DNA from: Microstegium vimineum
Taxonomy: Eukaryota; Streptophyta; Magnoliopsida; Poales; Poaceae
Assembly: GCA_022036555.1 (NCBI GenBank)
Contig: CM039132.1
Span: 58,246,509-58,310,508, forward strand
Direction: 5' to 3'
DNA: 64,000 bases
Part shown: positions 11,861 to 22,416 of the stretch, one piece after another
Position numbering within the stretch: the stretch's first letter is position 1
How the letters are laid out: every line of letters begins with the position of its first letter
The notes under the pieces: model-generated
Seen by the model: the letters and a program-made list of their open reading frames with translations, nothing else
Told to the model about the DNA's origin: nothing
Database searches by the model: none
Made by a program: the position numbers and the translations under genes

Positions 11861-14800
11861 TTACAACAGGGAGTGGATAACTGATATCGCACGCAGGCGA
11901 ATTTGTTCTATCTCCTCTATCTCCCTAGCATCCTCATCGGCAGAGCCTTCGACCGACTTGATTTTCTTCTTTAGAGCGATGGCTTGACGGGCATTGCTGT
12001 CCCTTTCTTGTCGCAGAGCCGTGATGGTGTCGGGAAGTTGGGCTCTCTTCTGGGCAACTGCATCCAAGGACTCTTCAACCTTTCTCAGCTCAGCTTGTAG
12101 TTCTTCCTTTCTTGCCAATAATTGGATGAATGCCTGTTCAAGCTCAGTGTCAGAAGCCTCCACTTGGCCGATGTTCTTGTGCTTATCATCGGCAATTTGC
12201 TTAAACTTAAGCATTTCTTCCGTGAGTTTGGATTGGGCGTTCCTGTTGGCGATGCGGCTTGAAACCCGTTGGTATTGCAATCGACGGCTCTCAAGGAAGG
12301 CTGCTTGGAGAAGAACCTCTTCTACATCGGCAGGTAGTTGGCCTTGAATATCTTTGAAGATGGCCATTGCTGTAGTCGAATCCTGGACGAGCCAAGATGT
12401 ATCTATCTGCAGCTGAGAGAGTAATGCCTCGAGCTTAGATTTCACTTCTGCCGATAGAGTTGGGACAAAGCTTTCTTCCTCCTCATCGTCATCGGCAATG
12501 TCGACAGCAAAGGAGAATAAGCTGTCGGCTCGAATGGGGTCTTCTTGGTGCTCCTCGTCCTGGGGGTTGATGCCGAAGGAGAATAGGTTGTCTGGGGAGT
12601 CTTGGGCCTGAAAGTGAAGAAGTTAAAATATGCCGACCATGAAGCTATACTATGAATTTTTAGGTGGCCAACTTACCATCTTGAAGCGGATTTCTTGCCT
12701 GGGACTTGGCATGTTGGAGGGTCCAGCCTCATCTTGGAAATCGGCAGCGGTTGCCGATGAATGAGCTGTTGCTGAAGCTGTTGGTGCTGGTGGTGTTGTT
12801 GTCGGCATTGCTTCTGATGTAGAGGTTGGCTCCCTTGGTGGCGATACCATTCTTTCATCGGGGATCTCGGCTGATGAAAGTGCCGATGCCGATGTCGTCG
12901 CTGCTGCTGCGGCAAGTGGAGTCGTCCCTTGGTTAAGGCTTTCATCTGGTGTAGGCACCGGTGCCGATACCGATGCTGTTGGTTCCTATGGTGGCGACGC
13001 CATGCTCTCATCGGGGGTTTCGGCCGGTGCCGACGCCGATGCCGCCTCCGCCGCTGCAGTAGGTGGAGTTGTCTCCTGGTCCGGGACGTCGTCCAAAGGA
13101 TTATCAGGAATTGGAGCCGTCGACGGTCCTGCCGATGGTGCAGCGGTAGCTGGTGGCGCCGTTGAAGCCGATGGCGAAGATGGGCTAGCCAGCCTCAAGC
13201 GCCTTTTCTTCCTTGGCGTGGCAGCAGGAGATCCAGCCCGTTTCGATGAGGACTGGGGGGCATCGGCAGCCGAACTTGGAGGTGCTTGTCTGCTTGGAGC
13301 AGCTGCCGATGACCTCATAGCCTGAAATTATTCAATGCAAGTTATACAAGATAGAATATTGCCGATGAAGCATTATGTAATCGGCGTGAGTGAAGGTGGG
13401 TTTACTGCAAACACCCGCGTCAGGGCAACAGCAGCGGCCGATGTAGCCTTGGCTTTCGCAGGTGTCGGCGTAGGTACCTGTTGAGGAATGAAGGCGACCA
13501 ATGTTGGGGCCTTGTTGCCGATGAGCGATACGGGACTCATCATTCGGAGCTTGAAGGGCTTGCCACTCCTGCTCATCGGAGGAATTGGATCGTCAACCTG
13601 CCAAGTGTGAAGGGGTCAGATGCCGATGACAGGGGTAAAGTAATAAGGAATGCATCGGGATGAGACTTACTGCGTCATCGGGGATGATGTGATCGGCGTC
13701 AATCATGTGCCGATAGTAGTGCGACGACTTGGCAAACAACTGACACCTCCATTCTTGCCACCAAGACTTGTACTCATTTGTAATGAAGGAGGTTGGTGAC
13801 CAGGAGGACAAGTCAAGATCTGATACATCGGCATTGGGAGGAAGGTTGACAACCTTGTTCTAGTCTAGAGCACTGGAGAATGCCTGCCTAGGCTTCACTA
13901 CCTTTGAGTAACAAAGCTTGATCAGCAGTTGACCGAACGCCAGTTGTCTTGCTGCTACCGATGGGTAGTAGAACTCAAATGATGGAGGGGCGTTCTTTCC
14001 CGATCCAAAGATGTTTACTGGAATAGCTCAAGGAGTGATGTTGACCTTCATAATTATCTGGTTCTCAGGCACATTCCCATCGGTAAGGTTAAATAGCAGT
14101 GGGAACTAGTTGTCTTCGTCGGCATATGGCCACCAGAGCCGTTCTGTGGCAGGAATTCCATTATAAAACTTCTGAAAGCATAAACCGAATTGCTCCGCAT
14201 CGGCATTGGTCCCTGGCAGCACTATAATTGCCTCTCCAAAGTTGAGTGGAGGGCGGGTTGCCGATTCATCATCCCTACACTGATGGTTTTCCGATATGTC
14301 TCTCGGGAATCGTTGGGCGAACAAGTCGAATTGAAGTGTTTTCTGCATTTGTACATTCAGCCACATATTAAGAAACCACCAGGGACCGCCAAGGTTGCCG
14401 ATGTGCTCGCCTAACAGTAACTTCTGGGATACTTGATGGAGAAGGCGATATACCGATCCTAGAAGATATCTGCCTAGGGGAAGTCTCGTCCCATCGGCAA
14501 GTAGCTCAGCTGCTGGAAGATGCATGGCAGTGGGTCCAACTGCCCTGCCGCAGAAGATGAACTTGTCCAGCCACATGTTCAGGAAGGTGGCATGCTCCCT
14601 CTGGTTTACCGATCCTGTTTTCTGGTGCTCCTGAATGTAACCCGTCCAACCGCCGATGTTCCGAGTGTTTACTCTGTGCTCGGCTTTCCTATTAAATAAG
14701 GTAAAGGTATCGACAGAAGAGACGTCTAAGCCGGTCAACATGTGAACGTCGGCAAGAGTGGGGGTAGCTGGTCCATGTCGGAATAAGAAAGCATTCATAG

Positions 14801-15270
14801 TGTCCGACCAGAAATAAGAGGCAGCTATTAACATGTTCTCGTTCTTCTCCATATCGGCAATGGAGAGCCTGATGCATTGGTCCAAGCTGCGCTCTTGCCA
14901 GTAAACTTGCTGCGCCCTAGCGACCCTAAGATACCAGTTCTTCCACCCTTTGGTGGGCTTGGGCCATGAGCGGAAGGCATCCTTCCACAACCCTAGACTG
15001 AAGCATTCAGATCTAAATGGGATCCGGTTGGTTTCCGCATTGATTAAGAGGCTAGGATCAGGATTGCCCATGGGGCCTAAACAGCTGAAGGTGGAACCAG
15101 TGAGCGGGATCACTACCTTGTTATACAGTTCCTAGGGTTCGAAGGAAAGAAGGGGAAAAATCAGAAAAAGGAACGGGGATAAATCTAGATTCGTGCGGAA
15201 AAGGACCAGAAGGAGGTTGGATTAGATGGAGAATGAGCCTTACCTTTGGGATGTCAACTTGGATCGCCAT
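11861..15270 (-). pseudogene. Antisense PMD plus coiled-coil gene carried by the Tat element
   Basis: Five exons can be placed, all with GT-AG borders and phase 0: 15244-15270, 13671-15131, 13406-13597, 12677-13321 and 11861-12607 (about 1023 codons). Exon 1 encodes MAIQVDIPK. Exon 2 holds the plant mobile domain: GNPDPSLLINAETNRIPFRS, WYLRVARAQQVYW, FLFRHGPATPTLADVHMLTG and LNMWLDKFIFCGR. Exon 4 is Pro/Ala/Ser/Thr-rich with a basic TPRKKRRLR patch (possible nuclear signal) and an internal duplication around TPDES/SPPREPT. Exon 5 is a long coiled coil of about 190 residues ending in SVIHSLL. In-frame stops at 14106 (TAG), 14028 (TGA), 13860 (TAG) and about 12985 (TAG) break it. PMD proteins act in plant gene and transposon silencing. 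What the element gains from carrying one is unknown. Confidence 0.78.
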
Positions 15271-15426
15271 TGGAGTCAGGGGAGTGCTTGCAGTTCGTCC
15301 TTGATTGCGAAGAAGGACTGTTGCTCGAGCTCGTGTTCTTTGAGGGCGGCTGGAGGTTGAAGACGAAGGCAGAAAGGTGAAAGTGAAAGTGAGCTCGGGG
15401 TAAAAAGGTAGTGTGGATCCCGGTAA

Positions 15427-15434
15427 CTTTTATA
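15427..15434 (-). promoter_or_regulatory. TATA box of the antisense PMD gene
   Basis: TATAAAAG on the minus strand, about 157 bp upstream of the exon 1 ATG and about 220 bp inside the 3' LTR border. The same box is at 1696-1703 in copy B, so the promoter is a conserved part of the element. Confidence 0.6.
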
Positions 15435-15636
15435 AGCTTATTCAAGGGCATTTTGGGGTTGCGGCCCACACTGTGCAGGAATGTGGAGAGGCACGCGGTA
15501 GATACGCGCGGTGATCGAGGTGGTCTGCAACTGTTTGTGCTACAATCGAGGGTTTTTATTATTAAATTGCAATTCCACACGCGGAGATCGAGAAAACTAT
15601 GCATCTATTTCGGCACGTAAAATATTATACGCTCCA

Positions 15637-15651
15637 AAACTGGGGGGCATG
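15637..15651 (+). other. Polypurine tract of Tat element
   Basis: AAACTGGGGGGCATG immediately before the 3' LTR. Confidence 0.8.
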
Positions 15652-16810
15652 TGTTGACACCGTTTTTCAACGTGTCAAATGAGCTAAGGCTTGACTGGTC
15701 AGCAGCTGTTCTCCATCGGCATCGGGAAATCTTGAGCAAGTATTGTCGATGGGAGTATACTGCGGGAAGACTAAGTGTGCTGCCGATGGAAGCTGGATGG
15801 TCCTTATCGACAAAGGTTGATTGGTGAAGTCGGATAGTTTGAGCTATGGAGTCGCTGATGTTGATTGCCGATAGGGGGACAGATTACCGATTGCCGATGA
15901 AGAGGTATTGTCGATTGCCGATAAAGAGGCATCACCGTTTGTCGTTGAAGAGTGGTTGCCGATTGCCGATAGGGATCGATTGGTGAAGTCAGTTACCAAT
16001 ACAAGGTCGCCGATCGGGAAGTGTTGCCGGTGCCGGTTGACATGAGATGCCGATGAGTACATCATAACTTAGCGTTTGATGTCAGCAGGAGACTGCAGGT
16101 GGCCAGAGAAGGAAGTCGCGGATTGGAGGGACCTGCCGATGGAAAGTTTTCATCGAAGAAAAGTATAAGGAAACTGGTGTTTTATACCAGTATTATTATA
16201 GTAGTTTGAGTCCGACTCTTGCATGAGTCGTTTATTTTCCTTTAAAATAGGTGTGTTTGTTTAGGGAAATAAATATTATTGTTTTAGATTCGACTCGTGC
16301 GTGAGTCAGTTTCCTTAAAAATAGGAGTGTGTTTTAGGAAGGATATGAGTCGTATCCTTGTACAACTCTCCATGCGGGAGTATAAATATGGTCCCGAGGG
16401 CCATGAAAAAGACAATGAATCCAATAAAAAACAAACCAATTTTACTCTTATTCTACTTTTATCGCAATTTACCTTTTACTGCATTAGCTGTAGTTTATCA
16501 ACGAGATCTTCAAGCTTCGACGGGCTGCATCATCTTGATCTCCGTCAAACCCTTGCAAGTTCCGCGTGGGAGTACCTCTGAGCTTTGGCATTCCGAGCGC
16601 ATCGCTGTTTGCCTCGTTCATCTCTGCTCTAGTTATCTTTGATCAATCTGAGCTTTGACATCTGGGCGCATCGCCGTTGTCTCGTTCAGTTTTGTTCTAG
16701 TTATCGTCCTTGTCGATTAACTGGTCAAATCGACTGGCACGCCTCCGGAATACCGAGCTTTGGGTAATAGCCCGAGGTGTTCGCAAATCCTGACGCTTTT
16801 TGTGTCAACA
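15652..16810 (+). repeat. 3' LTR of the Tat element
   Basis: 1159 bp, same ends as the 5' LTR. It keeps the 13 bp that the 5' LTR lacks. The right flank 16811-16815 is the second AGAGG. Confidence 0.95.
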
Positions 16811-16815
16811 AGAGG

Positions 16816-18654
16816 GCGATAGTCTACACACATTCTTAAGGTTTTATCCTTCTTTTTCACAAAGATGGCGGGACATCCCCATGGTGAACAACTCGGGCGG
16901 ATCAAACCCTTTTCCAGCAACTCCTGGAGTTGTTTCTTGAGTTTTGCTAACTCATTGGGTGGCATCCTATATGGTCTCCTAGATATAGGTGCTATTCCGG
17001 GAGCTAGCTCTATAGCAAACTCGACATCTCTGTCTGGGGGTAACCTTGGAAGATCATCAGGAAACACATCTAGAAACTCACAAACTATAGGAATCTTATC
17101 CAACAACTCTGCAGTGATAGCAAACATGACTCCCAGCTGATTTGGATTCTTAGGTAAGAAGATTCCGAAGGTAACTCCATTCTGTGGGTTGGTGATAGAT
17201 ACTGCTCGTTGGGCTATATCTAGATGCACTTTCCAAGCTTTCATCCATTCCATTCCAAGGATTACATCTAGACCTAGCTCAGGTATTACGATGAGGTTGA
17301 CATGTATCGATGCCGTCCCCATGGTAATCTCTACATCCTTTACCATTTTACGAGTATATAGGACAGCTCCTGCTGCACTAATTTGATACTCCTTTTCCAA
17401 TTCTACCACCTTCTGTTGACTCCGCAACACGAAGTTCCCACTAACGAATGAATGCGATGCTCCAGAATCAAACAAGATAACTACAGGACATTGATTAACA
17501 AGAAACATACCAGCTGTGACAGGTTCTCCTTCTGGTACTTCCTCCAAGGTGGTGTGGTGAACATTTCCTGTGCGAGGCTTCTGGGGATAGCTGAACTGCT
17601 TTCTGGGCTTCGTGCAGAAGCGAGATAGGTGACCAGTTTGTCCACAATTGAAGCATGGTCCCACCGCATATGGCGTCTTCTGACTTCCAGCTGAAGGTGC
17701 TGCGGCTTTACCCTTATTCTGCTGCAGGGGTGCAGTGAAAGGTCTCTGATAGGTGGGACGAGCACGAGCATTGATCATCTTCCCTTGAGGTGGTCGAAAA
17801 CGTGCACCAACTTGTGGTGGACGAAACACTGGCCTTGAAGCATTGGGACCCCTATTCTGGTGGGATCCTCCCTCTGGGATGCGACGTCGCGTCTCTGCAA
17901 GCAACCTGTTGTCATTGGTCTCTTGATTCAAGCAGTCGCTGATGAAGTCACTGAAGGTGAGGCGATAACTGTTTCCCATCTTGGACAGAAGAGCGGCATT
18001 CATGCCCCTCTTGAAGTTGGCAATCTTCTTGGCTTCCGTGTTGACAAAGTCAGTGGCATAGCGAGCCAACCTGTTGAAACTGGTGAGGTACTCCGTCACT
18101 GATCTGGTCCCTTGGGACAGCCTCATGAACTCAGTAAGCTTCATCTCCATCACACCATCTGGAATGTAGTGACGACGCATAGCTGTGGAGAACAAGTCCC
18201 ATGTAACTACCATGCCGACAGGTAGGTTATCACGGTACTGGGACCACCAAAAGCTTGCCGGTCCTTCCAGCCGGTGCGCGGCATACTCCGCCTTTAGCTC
18301 ATCCGTCAGACGCAGAAGCCGAAACTTCTGTGTCATGGAGTGCAGCCATTCATCTGCCTCCAGTAGTTCCGTAGCTTCCTTGAAGATCAGAGGGCGAGTG
18401 TCTATGAAATCCTTGTAGGAACTGTACTGATTAGGTGCGGCCCCCTGCTGTTACCTATGTTGCTGAGCTGTGTTGGCAGCGATGTTGCGCAACGTTTCAT
18501 TCATCAGCCGCTGCATCTCTTCGACACTTCTTTGGCTACCCAAGAACTGGCCAAAGACCGCTTCTGGTGTCATTGTAGGTGGCAGTGGTGGCAAGTCCTC
18601 TCTCTGGGATGCCTCTCCATCACCCCGATTGGTGCGACGAGTGTTAGCCGTCAT
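16816..18654 (-). pseudogene. Chromovirus gag, protease and N-terminal RT
   Basis: Gag begins MTANTRRTNRGDGEASQRED at 18654, and a TAA near 18450 interrupts it. The frame then runs open: a capsid region ([30 protein letters not shown]), a CCHC zinc knuckle ([14 protein letters not shown]), the protease ([13 protein letters not shown]) and the RT start ([36 protein letters not shown]). It ends exactly at the Tat insertion. The rest of RT is at 5925-6726. The order and motifs are those of a Tekay/Del chromovirus. Confidence 0.9.
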
Positions 18655-18963
18655 CTGTATAGCCCATTAACAAACAACAATTAGGTGATGCTATATTGAA
18701 TAATGAATAAATATCGTGTTGTACAAAATGTAACATTAAGCACACGACCAGATATAATTATTCATCTTTCCACATATCATCATAGAATTAATTGCTCATC
18801 ATAAACATACAAATAACATTCCAAATCCTTTGCCAGGACCACACCTGGACTTAAATTCCAATTTTTTGGCTTACACATAACGAAGATCCAAATTAAACAA
18901 AGTCTTAAACAACATCCTGATACAAAAGCTCCTTGCGCGAAAGATTAACTCCTAATCTAGCGC

Positions 18964-19998
18964 TCAGTAACTGTCGGGGTAGTTGTGCTCTCCGATGTTG
19001 TCGTCGAGGTTGTCGTCGTAGAAGGGCTCGTTGGCGAAGACCTCGTTCGGTGAGTCGGGACCAAGGATCACTCCATCCTGTGGCTCTGGCTCCTCAGATA
19101 CAGGTGCTTCGGCGACTTCGGCTACTACTGCTGCCTGCTGCTGGTGGAGTGCGTGGAAAGCCTCGTGCAGGTTATTGATGTACTCCTGCTGTCCATTGAG
19201 GTTTCCCCCTAACTCTACAACTCTAGCCTGCAGGTCTTCTGACTCGGTCCAAGCTTCATTCCTAGAGTTGGTGGCCTCGAGAAGTAACTGCTCACTAACC
19301 ATGCGGGCAGCGATCTCCTCCTCCAGCTTAGTCTGAGCCTGATTGCGTTCCAGAGTCATCTGAGCTAACTCTGCCTGAAGGGTCTCGATGGCTGTCTCGA
19401 ACTCCTGTTGCAAGTGGCGCTTACTCTCCATCGTGGCGTTGTGGATCTCTGCAACATCTGCAAGACTGCGCTCCAGACTCTCACAAGTGCCTAGAAGAGC
19501 TCCAGTGGCACCCATGGCTGGGGTCTCACAAAAGAAAAGCTCCTCTTCGCCTCCTGTCAGAGCTATCTCCTCGGTCTGCATCCAATCCACAGGAAAAGCT
19601 GATCCACGTGGAAACACTCCTGGCCATGCGTCTGCAAGATCTGCTGGAAAACGAGCGATGATGTCCTTTAGCACCAGGTATGCTGCCCTGTTGGCTCCAT
19701 CCTTAGCACAAGCTCCCTTGGTAACGATTGTCCATCCTGCCCAGTCGGGCCTTCCTTCCAAAGCTTTTACTCTGATCTCAACCTGGAGCAAGGAATCTTG
19801 ACCATACTGCTGCTTCTGCCAAGAGTACTTGGGTTCACTACCCTCGGAATACCCAATGGCGTGCAAAACTCGCCAAAGGATGGTCGGCAGCCCAAAGTAC
19901 GTCAAAAACTTTCCCCTGGTCATCTTTCTTGCCAGCGGGTGGCGAGGGACTCCTGCTCCTCCAGTTGCTTTCCTGGCGGTCAGACGGGTACGAGGCAT
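18964..19998 (-). CDS. Extra ORF upstream of chromovirus gag, coiled-coil protein
   Basis: 344 codons, intact, starting MPRTRLTARKATGG. The N-terminal half is globular (KMTRGKFLTYFGLPTILWRV, GRPDWAGWTIVTKGACAKDG). Residues of about 165-290 form a heptad-rich coiled coil (ETLQAELAQMTLERNQAQTK). The C-terminus is acidic (DDNLDDNIGEHNYPDSY). It lies between the 5' LTR and gag on the same strand. Unlike gag and pol around it, it has no stop or frameshift. Function unknown. Similar upstream ORFs occur in grass chromoviruses, but no domain was recognised. It could be an accessory retroelement protein. Confidence 0.6.
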   Translation of the reverse strand: MPRTRLTARKATGGAGVPRHPLARKMTRGKFLTYFGLPTILWRVLHAIGYSEGSEPKYSWQKQQYGQDSLLQVEIRVKALEGRPDWAGWTIVTKGACAKDGANRAAYLVLKDIIARFPADLADAWPGVFPRGSAFPVDWMQTEEIALTGGEEELFFCETPAMGATGALLGTCESLERSLADVAEIHNATMESKRHLQQEFETAIETLQAELAQMTLERNQAQTKLEEEIAARMVSEQLLLEATNSRNEAWTESEDLQARVVELGGNLNGQQEYINNLHEAFHALHQQQAAVVAEVAEAPVSEEPEPQDGVILGPDSPNEVFANEPFYDDNLDDNIGEHNYPDSY

Positions 19999-20627
19999 CT
20001 GTAGAACAGGGGGTTTCGACTCTCGTGAGACAGATATAAAGTTAGTTATTTTATCAAAAGGGGATGATTACAATTTAAGGGGAGGGATGACATGGTACAA
20101 GAATATAAACATGATGCATGATCGTAAACACGTTCTCACTCAACTAGAATGACTCGTAAGTCCTAACGTTCTAGTCGGTGGCAAGACGATCTCTCATTAC
20201 GCAGTTATTCGTTCTACAGGGTTGCGTAGTTAGTGTACCTGTAGAAAATTTCATCTCAGCCCAAAAGAACAAAACCCAATGCAGAAAATCACCGGGCACT
20301 TCCTGATACGCACTAAGTACATACCAGTTAGATACCAAAACCTTATGCACCAAGCTCGGAAAACCCACCCAGCATTGCATACTTCTCAGATATGTCTGCG
20401 TGAAAGCCCGCATATCCTTAAGTAACAAGATATCACTTCCCTTGACCAACGGTTGGAAGGTCTACTCTCACATCTCCCAAATAATTTTTAATGCAAATTT
20501 TTGAACCTAGTATCATCCTTCCCAAGAATGATATCCCGGCAAACTACAAAGATCCAGCATGCGCAAAACCCTGAACCAAGTTAGTATAACTAAGCCACCT
20601 GATTTCCTAGTATAGGGCTAAGGACTA
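19999..20627 (-). other. Chromovirus leader, no gene
   Basis: About 630 bp between the upstream ORF and the primer-binding site. No protein motif is seen on either strand. Confidence 0.6.
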
Positions 20628-20642
20628 GACTCTGGCACCCAA
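20628..20642 (-). other. Degenerate tRNA-Met primer-binding site
   Basis: GACTCTGGCACCCAA resembles the reverse complement of the initiator-Met site (TTGGTATCAGAGC) with a few changes, in the expected place next to the LTR. Confidence 0.6.
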
Positions 20643-22416
20643 GTTTCAAAAGTGGTTTATAAAATAGTTTTGAAATACCCGTTTTGTTGAAAAGTTGCTC
20701 AAACGAATGAGGATACCTGAACAAAGCTTTGATATTAGCTGTGACAGAACCGTCCAGATTATAAGAGATCAAGTACCAAAGTAGCTGATTTAACTGCCAT
20801 TTAAACACTTGAGCCCATATAATCCCGGTAGTCCGGAAATCTCGAAGGATTTCTAACAATCGAGGATCGCGCAAACTCAGGTATGCACATTCGAACGAGC
20901 CACAACAACCCAAAAATAATTGAAGTACGAATAAAGTTATTACAAAACTTTGTTCCAAATAAAAGTAGTACTTACGCCACAACACCTGTGGCCAAATAAA
21001 ACATTGTTTGAAACTTAACCCAAGTTTTACTCCACACAGAAATCATTAAAAGACAGGGATGCCCACGAGGTCATGTCCGACAATAGCAAAAGATGAGCTC
21101 GTAGAAGACCTTGCCCAAGGCCTACTCCTCTTCTCCTTCGAAAGGATAGAGACAGTGCTTACAATAGCCGAAGTATACTTGGCCATCTGCAACAAATAGG
21201 ATAAACCCTGAGTACGGGAATGTACTCAGCTAGACTTACCCCTCTAACTGAAAATAAAGACTCCAAGGGTATGCAAGGCTATAAAAGTGGATCTGGGTAA
21301 ACTTTGCTTTTGCGGAAAAGCGAACAAGATGAAAAGATTGGAGAACAGCCATTTTCCATCCTATTATTATCTCTAGGTTTGCACCTGTACTAGAGCACTC
21401 ACTTGATCTAATCAAACAATATAATAACATATATCCAATTCCTTCATCAATATTTTAGTAGAACCATTACGATGTCACATGGAGTTGTACCGTGGTGAAG
21501 CTCAGCATAATCCCCATATCCAGTGGGGGGCGGCAATTCGAATCGATATACAACCAACTGGCAAGATTACCTTTAACACACGCCCACACTTTCCCCATCG
21601 GGTCCATGCATTGGGTTACCGCTCAACAAAGTCCAGGTAGTACGTCGCAGGCTCGCATTGGTCCACCCAATTGTAGAAATCAGTTGGCCATAACGGGGCA
21701 GATCGTATCTACAAACTAGAGGGTGCTCACAGCAGATTGAGCGCCGGCCCGGACAGTGTTTACTCGGCTTCGGGGTCGACACTCCCGACGGCCCCTATGT
21801 GAAAGGGCGCATTCAAAGATGTAAGAGGGCCACCATCGTGTACAAACCTATACGATCCAACGGACGGACTGCCCCCAAGTCTAAACCACTTGGTGCACTT
21901 GCCTTCTAGTTGACCGCATTTCATTACTACCATTGGTTCTTTCCACGATAGCAAATATAGCCAACCGTGATAGTGTTACCCCCATGGGATAACACAAAAC
22001 ATAAATATAAAAGTAACCATTTGTTCTAAGCAGGCTAAACGGTTGTTTTTACTTTTATTAACAGGGTAACAAGGTAGGTGAAACAATAATCAAGGAAGGT
22101 AATGCATCAATTTGGGATTCAAACAACTCCTGTCACCTAATGCATCACAGTATAAAATCCTCAAGTAGATTAATTGTAAATATTGGGAGGCTTAAGAATG
22201 CTCCGGGCTTGCCTTGAGTGAAGGTGGAGGGCTGGTGGTCAGGGCACTCAGGGAGGTTAGTGTCGAGCTCGTGGTACTCCTCGTTTAGCTCCTGTACCTC
22301 CTGGACTTCTGTCTCTGTTGGCTCCTGATGTTCCTCCACGGATCCTAAATGATTGCAATGCATAAATAAATAACTGAATGGTGCAGCGATGATGCTCGAA
22401 CAAGATTTAGCACACT
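20643..22416 (-). mobile_element. Truncated 5' LTR of the chromovirus (R/U5 side)
   Basis: Follows the primer site. It has the GAGTACGGGAATGTACTCAG motif and the acidic-peptide region (RC of about 22190-22340) common in Tekay-type LTRs. It is cut at 22416 by a Tat LTR. Its U3 end (the GGTGTCACA terminus seen at 4384) is missing. ORFs here are spurious. Confidence 0.65.

Larger units (their letters stand above)
6732..16810 (+). mobile_element. Nested non-autonomous Tat-lineage (Retand/Grande-like) LTR retrotransposon
   Basis: 10,079 bp with two LTRs (TGTTGACACC...TGTGTCAACA), a primer-binding region, a polypurine tract and a perfect 5-bp target duplication. The order inside is a gag-like frame (plus strand), a short pre-protease remnant, then a five-exon PMD gene on the opposite strand next to the 3' LTR. 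No protease, RT, RNase H or integrase motif is found anywhere inside. Movement must have relied on another element's enzymes, unless pol was lost after insertion. Lineage is inferred from the gag end (CKWHN...TNDCKVFR), the CPKGLTKTQKRRIQR signature and the antisense extra gene known from Tat elements. Confidence 0.9.

Noticed and set aside
15254..15620. 116-codon ORF upstream of the PMD gene (also 1526-1867 in copy B)
   Set aside because: It spans the TATA box and leader and ends near the true ATG (15270). It is untranslated or promoter sequence open by chance.
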